Origin: Desulfobulbaceae bacterium
Lineage (GTDB): Bacteria > Desulfobacterota > Desulfobulbia > Desulfobulbales > Desulfocapsaceae
DNA: 11,792 nt
Assembly: GCA_024643445.1 (NCBI GenBank)
Contig: JAHEMX010000060.1
Location: forward strand, 1-11,792
Direction: 5' to 3'
In this document: piece after piece, positions 5,838-11,792 of the stretch
Position numbering within the stretch: the first letter of the stretch is position 1
Layout of the letters: each line of letters starts with the position of its first letter
The notes under the pieces: generated by a model
Seen by the model: only the letters and a program-made list of their open reading frames with translations
Database searches by the model: none
What the model was told of the DNA's origin: nothing
Made by a program: the position numbers and the translations under genes

Positions 5838-7229
5838 ATGTACCTTGAGTCACTGCTTGAAAAAGCCCGCAAACATACCGTTCGAGCCTTATTGATAGGT
5901 GGCGGTGAATATGGGAAATCTTTCATTTTTCAATCGACCAGGCTGCCCGGACTCGAAGTGATCGGGGTTTGTGATCAGGATATCGAGAAGGGGGTTGATT
6001 CCCTGACTCTTTCCGGCGTGCCCAAGAGCAGCATTGTCGTGTGTGATTCAATAAAGTCGGCCAGCAAGGCCGTTGACCGCGGCAAGGTGGTGGTTGCAGC
6101 AGATGCGCTGATGCTGATGGCGCTACCTTTCGATGTCGTCATCGAGGCCACAGGTTCCCCGGAGGCCGGTGCGCGGCATGCCAGTGCAGCACTAGCCCAG
6201 GGGAAGCATGTCGTCATGGTGTCAAAGGAAGCCGATTCCGTCGTGGGACCACTTTTAAGCCGTAAAGCCAGGAAGGCTGGACTGGTATACACCCCTGTTG
6301 ACGGAGATCAGCCCAGCCTGTTGATGCAGCTGGTAACCTGGGCCCGCGTTATCGGATTGAAGGTGTTGTGCGCCGGTAAATCGAGCGAGTACGATTTTGT
6401 CTATAATCCCAGAAACGAACAGGTCACGAGTCTGGACCGCCTAGCCCATGCACCGGGATTCAATGCCCTCTGGGAGTTGGGCTCCAGGAAAGCGGAACAG
6501 GCAGCCCTTGAGCGTTCACGTGCGTTGGAAGCTATTCCCCAGCACATCGTGCCTGACCTGATTGAAATGTCGATTGTGGCGAATGCTCTTGACCTGGAGG
6601 CGGATACGCCAAGATTTCATGCACCCATCTCAAAAATAGCAGAAATAGCGGATTTTCTGATACCGAGGGACATGGGTGGTCTTTTGTCTCGTCCCGGCGT
6701 GGTCGACGTGGTGAATTTATTGCGTGAGCAGCACGAGGTGAGCATGGCAGGAGGAGTTTTCATCGTCGTAGCCTGTGAAGATAAGGCCACTTGGGAGATC
6801 CTGCGTGTCAAAGGGCATGTAGTGAATCGTGAAAAAAGCGCCGCCTTGATTTATCGGCCGTCACATCTGCTCGGGGTTGAATCGGCAACAACCGTGTTCC
6901 GGGCGGCACTTGAAAACAAATCATCAGGCCCTGCCAGAATTCATCCCAAACTTGACGTAGTCGGGTGCACAACGAAAGCGTTGAGCGCCGGCACCAGGCT
7001 TCAGGCCGTTGGACACCATCATCTTATTGACGGTGTTGAGGGATTGGCGGTCCCCTCCTGTGCGGTCAGCGACACCAATCCAATCCCCTACTACCTGATA
7101 TCCGGCTGTGTTCTCGCGGCGGATGTTCCGCCAGGCACATTCATCACCGGCAAGATGCTCGCAAAACCGAACGATTCACTGCTGTGGAACCTCAGGACTG
7201 AAATGGACACGGTATTCGGCTTGCAATAA
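5838..7229 (+). CDS. Homoserine-dehydrogenase-like NAD(P)-dependent oxidoreductase with C-terminal SAF domain (COG4091 type)
   Basis: This is a 463-aa cytoplasmic oxidoreductase of unknown substrate. The N-terminal Rossmann fold has the dinucleotide motif GGGEYG (21-26) after the first strand and a D at 46/48 that could contact the ribose. The region 98-160 (EATGSPEAGARHA, GKHVVMVSKEADSVVGP, AGLVYTPVDGDQP) is typical of the COG4091 'predicted homoserine dehydrogenase with SAF domain' family. Residues 286-355 carry further family motifs (GVVDVVN, GGVFIVV, LIYRPSHLLGVES). Residues about 372-441 form the SAF domain, also found in sugar-acid hydratases and in FlgA-like proteins. ATG 5838 has AAAGGA with 6-nt spacing. 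It follows the DctP gene and its terminator-like hairpin, so probably acts on the solute that DctP imports or on a product of it. Homoserine biosynthesis is unlikely from this setting. No family member's substrate is known to me with confidence. Confidence 0.85.
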   Translation: MYLESLLEKARKHTVRALLIGGGEYGKSFIFQSTRLPGLEVIGVCDQDIEKGVDSLTLSGVPKSSIVVCDSIKSASKAVDRGKVVVAADALMLMALPFDVVIEATGSPEAGARHASAALAQGKHVVMVSKEADSVVGPLLSRKARKAGLVYTPVDGDQPSLLMQLVTWARVIGLKVLCAGKSSEYDFVYNPRNEQVTSLDRLAHAPGFNALWELGSRKAEQAALERSRALEAIPQHIVPDLIEMSIVANALDLEADTPRFHAPISKIAEIADFLIPRDMGGLLSRPGVVDVVNLLREQHEVSMAGGVFIVVACEDKATWEILRVKGHVVNREKSAALIYRPSHLLGVESATTVFRAALENKSSGPARIHPKLDVVGCTTKALSAGTRLQAVGHHHLIDGVEGLAVPSCAVSDTNPIPYYLISGCVLAADVPPGTFITGKMLAKPNDSLLWNLRTEMDTVFGLQ

Positions 7230-7260
7230 CTTGGCACCTCCTCTTGTTCCTCAAGTTATT
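7225..7260. terminator. Candidate 9-bp hairpin at the 3' end of the SAF dehydrogenase gene
   Basis: AATAACTTG (7225-7233, spanning the stop codon) is the exact complement of CAAGTTATT (7252-7260), with an 18-nt loop. The stem is A/T-rich and ends in TTATTTAA, so it may be a weak transcript end between the convergent dehydrogenase and yjfF genes. Nothing else convincing lies in the 140-bp gap 7230-7369. Confidence 0.4.
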
Positions 7261-7369
7261 TAATGATTCCAGAAGATAGTTTAGGCGTATTTTTCCTCTT
7301 TGACCTGAAACGGCCACTTCGCTACCGGTCACCTGCACGACTGGCAAAAATGTCGATAAGCATATAATT

Positions 7370-8338
7370 TTATTTTATTTTCCCAGCTGCAGACAAATAA
7401 CGCTGTAAGAGAATAAAAACGAAAAGTAAGATGCCGATTACTATTTTTGTCCACCACGAACTCAGTGATCCCTGAAAGGTGATGAACGTCTGGATCAACC
7501 CGAGGATTAAAACACCGATCAGGGTTCCGACGACATAACCTGCGCCCCCGCTCAGCAAGGTACCGCCGATTACCACAGCTGCGATGACATCCAGCTCCAA
7601 ACCAACGCAGGCCAATGGATAACCTGACGAGGTATAGAGCGAGTAAACAACCCCGGCCAGGGCGCTGAGCAGGCCGTTGAACGTATAAACGAGGATTTTC
7701 GTCCGTCCTACCGGCAGACCCATCAGGATTGCTGACTGTTCGTTGCTGCCGAGTGCGTAGGTGTTCCTGCCGAAACGCGTGTATTGCTGAAGATAGATAC
7801 CCAGCAATGTTACCGCTATAAAGATAATTGCAATCGCAGGCAACCACGTCCTGAACCCCAGTGGAATGCCGAAGTCGATAATGGAATTTACTAGCGGATG
7901 TTTTATCGGCAGAGCATTCAGGCTGACAAGAAAAGCAAGGCCTCTGGCAAGAAACATTCCTACCAGAGTAACGAGAAAAGGAGGGAGTTCGAAAAAATGA
8001 ATCAGCATACCCATGGCCATACCGAACAGGGCACCCAGCCCAAGACAGATGCTGAATGCCACAATTGGATGTACGTCAAAGTCATGCATCAGTTTTGCGG
8101 CCAGTACCCCGGTAAATGCAACCACGGATCCAACTGACAGGTCGATTCCGCCGGAAATAATAACAAAGGTCATACCAATGGCAATGACGCCAACAAAGGC
8201 ATTGTCAATAAAGAGGTTGGTAAAAACGCGCAAAGAAAAAAAGTTTGAATACAACGCCGACCCCGCCAGGTAAATCAGCAGGAAAACCGCAATGGTCGCA
8301 AACATCGGGATATGTCTTTGATTTACACGTAGCCTCAT
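7370..8338 (-). CDS. yjfF: Sugar ABC transporter permease, YjfF-like (second permease)
   Basis: This is one half of the inner-membrane channel of a CUT2-type sugar importer, 322 aa, against about 330 in E. coli YjfF. It is strongly hydrophobic with around ten membrane segments. Diagnostic stretches are NAFVGVIAIGMTFVI then SGGIDLSVGS (62-71), the cytoplasmic coupling region ALGSNEQSAILMG (195-207), ELDVIAAVVIGGTLLSGG (248-265) and TFQGSLSSWWTKIVIGILLF (287-306), all closely like E. coli YjfF. Its ATG overlaps the stop of the upstream ytfT-like gene as ATGA, so the two are translationally coupled. It is the last gene of the operon and converges on the dehydrogenase gene. Identity as the YjfF-type subunit is strong from recalled sequence similarity; the sugar carried here is not proven. 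Confidence 0.93.
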   Translation of the reverse strand: MRLRVNQRHIPMFATIAVFLLIYLAGSALYSNFFSLRVFTNLFIDNAFVGVIAIGMTFVIISGGIDLSVGSVVAFTGVLAAKLMHDFDVHPIVAFSICLGLGALFGMAMGMLIHFFELPPFLVTLVGMFLARGLAFLVSLNALPIKHPLVNSIIDFGIPLGFRTWLPAIAIIFIAVTLLGIYLQQYTRFGRNTYALGSNEQSAILMGLPVGRTKILVYTFNGLLSALAGVVYSLYTSSGYPLACVGLELDVIAAVVIGGTLLSGGAGYVVGTLIGVLILGLIQTFITFQGSLSSWWTKIVIGILLFVFILLQRYLSAAGKIK

Positions 8339-9384
8339 GATATGCGTACCTTTCTTGTGCCCATGCGGCGGCGGGAGAACAGTCGTCGAAACTTTTCGGA
8401 CTGGATCAGGGCAACCAGGATTATAACCACAGCCTTGAAGACGAGGGTTACTTCCGGGGCTACTCCCCTCGTAAGGATGGTAGTGGTAAGACTTTGAATG
8501 ATGAGTGTGCCGATAATGGAGCCAAAAACCGTAAAGCGGCCCCCCCAGACAGTGCCTCCGATAATAACTGCGGCAATTGCGTCCAACTCGAGGAAAAGAC
8601 CCGCATTATTTGCATCGGCAGCCTTTATGTCGGCGCATACAATCAAACCGGCAATACCGGCACAAAGCCCTGAAAAAATATAGACCGAAAGTGTAATCAA
8701 TCGCTCCTGAATACCCATAAAACGGCTGGCTACACTATTTGCGCCTATTGCTTCAATGAACAAACCAAGCCCCGTTTTCCGGGTCAGAAAATGGGTCACT
8801 GAATAGGTAATCAATACGATAACGATAGGAAAAGGCAGTCCGACTAAAAAGCCTGAGCCAATAAATTGGAATGGTTCATGGATGAAAACAACGATCTGCC
8901 CCTGAGTGATCAATTGAGCAATCCCGCGACCGGCTACCATGAGTATCAGTGTGGCAATGATCGGCTGGATTCCGATAAAGGCAACCAACACCCCGTTCCA
9001 CACACCAGCCAGGAGCGAAAAAATCAACGGAACAGCCAGCACCAGGACTATCGGCTGCACCTCGCCGTATTCGATGACCCCTTTAACGTAATCCGGTCGA
9101 ATAACCGTAGCAGCGACAGCTCCGGAAATAGCCATGATCGCTCCTACCGACAGATCAACGCCACCGGTCGCAAAAACCAGTGTCATGCCTATGGCCAGAA
9201 GCATGACGGGTGCTGCTCGATTGGCAATATCGATCAATGAACCAAAAAAATGCCCGTCCTTTATTTCAATGTGAAAAAAACCCGGCGTAAATAACAGATT
9301 GAACAGGAGAATGCCGGCAAGCGCCATCATCGGCCAGAGTATGCGCTGGACATTGCTGTTTTTCAAGCTTGTTGCTTCAACCAT
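8335..9384 (-). CDS. ytfT: Sugar ABC transporter permease, YtfT-like (first permease)
   Basis: This is the other half of the CUT2 sugar channel, 349 aa, close to E. coli YtfT (about 341). Matching stretches include DGHFFGSLIDIANRAAPVML, TGGVDLSVGA (73-82), GIQPIIATLILMVAGRGIAQLIT (138-160), TRKTGLGLFIEAIG and ADIKAADANNAG (251-262). I start it at ATG 9382-9384: the frame is open to an ATG at 9444, but that would add 20 residues unlike the family and overlap the ATPase gene by 68 nt. The chosen start overlaps the ytfR-like stop by 8 nt (ATGGTTGA), typical of coupled genes, with a modest GGAAG upstream. It pairs with the YjfF-like permease to form a heterodimeric channel. Confidence 0.93.
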   Translation of the reverse strand: MVEATSLKNSNVQRILWPMMALAGILLFNLLFTPGFFHIEIKDGHFFGSLIDIANRAAPVMLLAIGMTLVFATGGVDLSVGAIMAISGAVAATVIRPDYVKGVIEYGEVQPIVLVLAVPLIFSLLAGVWNGVLVAFIGIQPIIATLILMVAGRGIAQLITQGQIVVFIHEPFQFIGSGFLVGLPFPIVIVLITYSVTHFLTRKTGLGLFIEAIGANSVASRFMGIQERLITLSVYIFSGLCAGIAGLIVCADIKAADANNAGLFLELDAIAAVIIGGTVWGGRFTVFGSIIGTLIIQSLTTTILTRGVAPEVTLVFKAVVIILVALIQSEKFRRLFSRRRMGTRKVRIS

Positions 9385-10912
9385 TTTTTTGCACTTCCTT
9401 TTCAGCGATAACCCGCATAATAGTAGCGACGTCCATTTCCTCACCGGTTAATTCCGTGAGGATGTTTCTGTCTCTGAGAACAGCTATACGGTCACTGCAA
9501 TTTATGACCTCCTCCAATTCAGAGCTGATAAAAAGGATGGCAAGACCATCCTCGCTGAGCCGGATTATTAATTTCTGGATTTCTGCCTTCGCACCGACAT
9601 CAATACCCCTTGTCGGTTCATCGAGTATCAGAAAGCGGGGGTCAGTGGCCAGCCATCTCGCAATGATAACCTTTTGCTGATTCCCGCCACTGAGATTTTT
9701 CACCATTTGTGACGTGGATGGCGTCTTGATGCTCAGCAGTTCTATGTAGCGTTCCGCTATTTCGTTTTGCCGTTTCCACGATAAGGCCCGAAAAATCCCT
9801 AACCGCGCCTGCAAGGCAAGGACAATATTCTCTCTAATGGAAAGATCTTCAATAATTCCCTCTTCCTTGCGGTTTTCCGGGCAGAATGCGAACAGATGAT
9901 CAATGGCCTTGCGCGGTGAAGATATGTTGACTTGCTCGCCATCAAGGTGAATGGTGCCGCCAGTCGCACGGTCTATGCCAAACAGCAGACGCGCCGTTTC
10001 AGATCGTCCGGAACCGAGAAGACCTGCCAACCCCAGGACCTCGCCCCTGTTAATGCTAAAGCTAAAAGCAGACATCGAGCCCTTTTTCTCTAGACCTCGA
10101 ACCTCGAGCAGCCGGTCTGCCGTCGTTTTCTTTCTTCGCTCCTGGGTTGCGGCCCCCTCCTGCTCCTGAGAAAAAGCGGCAGGATCCTTCCCCAGCATGT
10201 GGGCAATCAACTCTATCCTGGGCAAACTTTCTGTTTTGAACTCTCCGATGAAAGCGCCGTTTCTGAGCACCGTGATACGGTCCGTGATCTGGTAGACCTG
10301 ATCGATAAAGTGAGTAATAAAGAGGATGCCCATGTCCTCCTCTTTCAATCGCCTGATCACCTTGAACAGTTGTGCTACTTCAGCCAAATCGAGGCTTGAG
10401 GTCGGTTCGTCCAGGATGAGAACTTTGGCAGAGATCTCCAGGGCCCGGGTAATGGCAACAAGCTGCTGGACAGCAACTGAATAGAAAGATACCGGCTGAG
10501 TAACATCGATATCCAGGTCGAGCTTACGGATCGCCTGTCGGGCATTGCTGTGTATCTGCTTCCAATCAATACAACCAAAACGCTTCGGTTCGCGTCCGAT
10601 ATAAATATTTTCAGCTACTGATAAGGCAGGAATAAGATTGATCTCCTGGTACAAAGTGCTGATCCCGTTGGCCGCTGCCTCTTGCGGCGATGATAATGAG
10701 AAGGGGGCACCTTCGTAGGTGATTTCCCCCCCATCCCTGGGATAAAGACCGGTAAGCACCTTGATGAGTGTTGATTTGCCTGCCCCGTTCTGACCCATCA
10801 ATCCATGAACTTCACCACGGCGCAGGCAAAAATCAACTTGATTAAGGGCGAGCACCCCGGGAAAGGTTTTGCTCACCCTTTTTATGTCAATCAATATATC
10901 CGCTGCATCCAT
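9377..10912 (-). CDS. ytfR: Sugar ABC transporter ATP-binding protein with two nucleotide-binding domains, YtfR-like
   Basis: This is the cytoplasmic double ATPase that powers the importer, 511 aa. The first domain has Walker A GQNGAGKST (40-48), a Q-loop at Q89, Walker B LILDEP (165-170) and the switch histidine H201, but a degenerate signature YSVAVQQ (144-150). The second has a degenerate Walker A, GLLGSGRSE (297-305, the lysine replaced by arginine), with an intact signature NLSGGNQQK (406-414) and Walker B LILDEPTRGID (428-438). This asymmetry is normal for CUT2 ATPases such as YtfR, RbsA and AraG, and leaves one complete composite ATP site. GREPKRFG (106-113) and PENRKEEGI follow E. coli YtfR closely. 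The ATG at 10912 is preceded by GGAG. It starts 36 nt after the binding-protein stop and overlaps the ytfT-like gene. Confidence 0.95.
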   Translation of the reverse strand: MDAADILIDIKRVSKTFPGVLALNQVDFCLRRGEVHGLMGQNGAGKSTLIKVLTGLYPRDGGEITYEGAPFSLSSPQEAAANGISTLYQEINLIPALSVAENIYIGREPKRFGCIDWKQIHSNARQAIRKLDLDIDVTQPVSFYSVAVQQLVAITRALEISAKVLILDEPTSSLDLAEVAQLFKVIRRLKEEDMGILFITHFIDQVYQITDRITVLRNGAFIGEFKTESLPRIELIAHMLGKDPAAFSQEQEGAATQERRKKTTADRLLEVRGLEKKGSMSAFSFSINRGEVLGLAGLLGSGRSETARLLFGIDRATGGTIHLDGEQVNISSPRKAIDHLFAFCPENRKEEGIIEDLSIRENIVLALQARLGIFRALSWKRQNEIAERYIELLSIKTPSTSQMVKNLSGGNQQKVIIARWLATDPRFLILDEPTRGIDVGAKAEIQKLIIRLSEDGLAILFISSELEEVINCSDRIAVLRDRNILTELTGEEMDVATIMRVIAEKEVQKNG

Positions 10913-10948
10913 CCTGACTCGCTCCAGCGGCCGAACCGCTGCCTTCTC

Positions 10949-11792
10949 TTAATATTTCCTTGAGGGCAGGGTTTCAGCAGCAATTTCAGATGGGAAAACG
11001 CCTTCATTCGTCACAATTCGCTTCGGCAGTTCCTTGCCGGCCATCAACGCTTCTACCGCATCGAAAAGCTGCGGTCCGAGAAGAGGGCTGCATTCTACCG
11101 TGCAATTGATTTTGCCTTCGATCATCGCCTCAAAAGCACCACGCACGGCATCAATGGACACAATGATAATGTCCTTTCCCGGCTCGAGTCCATATTCTTC
11201 GATAGCTTGAATAGCACCCAGCGCCATGTCATCGTTGTGGGCATAAAGCACATCGATATTTTTCCCTTCCGACTTCAGGAAGGCTTCCATGACTTCCTTG
11301 CCCTTGGCTCTGGTAAAATCGCCGCTCTGTGATTTAATGATCTTGAAAGCCGATCCTTTTGTCACTGCGGCAAAGCCATCCTTACGATCAATAGCAGGAG
11401 CGGAGCCAACGGTTCCCTGAAGTTCTACGACATTGACGACATCACTGCTTTTTCCTGATTTCTTCAGACGATCGTAATTTTCCATAAGCCACTGACCCGC
11501 TCTGCGTCCTTCCTCGACAAAATCAGAGCCCATGAACGTTACCCACAGCGTGTCGTCCTGGACATCAACGGCACGGTCTGAAAGAATAACCGGGATACGG
11601 GCTCTTTTGGCTTCTTTCAGGACGGGTTCCCAGCCAGTTTCGACTACCGGTGAAAACGCTATGACATCAACGCCCTGAGAAATAAAACTACGGATAGCCT
11701 TGATCTGGTTTTCCTGTTTCTGCTGCGCATCCGAAAACTTCAGCTCTATGTTCGGACGACTTTTTGCCTCGGATATGATCGAGTCCGTGTTG
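10949..11792 (-). CDS. ytfQ: Sugar ABC transporter substrate-binding protein, YtfQ-like, N-terminus beyond right edge
   Basis: This is the periplasmic sugar-binding protein of the importer. The frame is open from the stop at 10949 to the right edge, with 280 residues visible; the signal peptide and first strand lie outside the window. An internal ATG at 11533 is not the start, because conserved sequence continues upstream of it: DAQQKQENQIKAIRSF, SQGVDVIAFSPVVETGWEPV and IPVILSDRAVDV. Downstream come NVVELQGTVGSAPAIDRKDG, IKSQSGDFTRAKGKEVMEAF and VLYAHNDDMALGAIQAIEE, all highly similar to E. coli YtfQ, which binds furanose galactose. These stretches form the ribose-binding-protein fold (peripla_BP_4). 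Related proteins in other bacteria bind arabinose or fructose, so galactofuranose is a likely ligand, not a certain one. It is the first gene of the operon; its promoter is not in the window. Confidence 0.93.
   Translation of the reverse strand, partial: NTDSIISEAKSRPNIELKFSDAQQKQENQIKAIRSFISQGVDVIAFSPVVETGWEPVLKEAKRARIPVILSDRAVDVQDDTLWVTFMGSDFVEEGRRAGQWLMENYDRLKKSGKSSDVVNVVELQGTVGSAPAIDRKDGFAAVTKGSAFKIIKSQSGDFTRAKGKEVMEAFLKSEGKNIDVLYAHNDDMALGAIQAIEEYGLEPGKDIIIVSIDAVRGAFEAMIEGKINCTVECSPLLGPQLFDAVEALMAGKELPKRIVTNEGVFPSEIAAETLPSRKY

Noticed and set aside
7329..7847. 172-aa minus-strand frame over the end of the yjfF-like gene
   Set aside because: It is in another frame of the same strand as a strongly conserved permease and has no recognisable domain.
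9385..9444. Upstream start for the YtfT-like permease
   Set aside because: It would add 20 non-family residues and a 68-nt overlap with the ATPase gene, whereas ATG 9384 gives a normal length and a typical 8-nt overlap.
9377..10912. Degenerate Walker A and signature motifs in the double ATPase as a sign of decay
   Set aside because: Such asymmetry is the normal state of CUT2 ATPases, including E. coli YtfR, so it is not a lesion.

Overview
The window looks like an accessory solute-uptake and catabolism region of a Gram-negative bacterium. The best guess is a Desulfobacterota (deltaproteobacterial) sulfate reducer or relative. This rests on gene content only: two TRAP-type receptor families (TAXI and DctP), a sugar ABC system, and a secreted FG-GAP propeller ending in a dockerin-like EF-hand pair of a kind common in Desulfobacterales. 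There is no rRNA or housekeeping gene to confirm it. I see no tRNA, rRNA, CRISPR array, integrase or complete insertion sequence.

Left part (1-3410, all on the minus strand). A TAXI-family TRAP receptor (550-1509) is followed downstream by the beginning of its fused 4TM/12TM permease, which runs off the left edge. A perfect 14-bp hairpin with a short U-tract separates the two. The permease frame has no ATG, GTG or TTG start; a CTG with a well-placed Shine-Dalgarno is the best candidate. Upstream of the receptor is a separate secreted protein (1812-3410) with seven FG-GAP/VCBS blades and a two-loop dockerin-like tail. A REP-like imperfect palindrome (3590-3628) lies upstream of that gene.

Middle part (3710-7229). 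A GntR/FCD regulator (minus) is divergent from a DctP-type TRAP receptor (plus), which is followed by a COG4091-type NAD(P)-dependent dehydrogenase with a C-terminal SAF domain. The 339-bp divergent region holds two near-identical 10-bp dyads. One overlaps the -35 of a predicted promoter for the regulator, the other lies inside the predicted promoter of the receptor gene. This suggests a small self-contained regulon in which GntR controls both itself and the receptor/dehydrogenase pair. No DctQ/DctM permease is present next to this DctP, so the receptor is an orphan within the window.

Right part (7370-11792, minus). A CUT2-type sugar ABC operon in the order binding protein, double ATPase, permease, permease closely resembles E. 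coli ytfQ-ytfR-ytfT-yjfF (galactofuranose uptake). The genes are tightly packed, with 4- and 8-nt overlaps. The binding protein runs off the right edge. The operon converges on the SAF dehydrogenase gene.

Together the window carries components of three uptake systems from three families, one oxidoreductase of unknown substrate and one local regulator. The most novel unit is the GntR / orphan DctP / SAF-dehydrogenase divergon.
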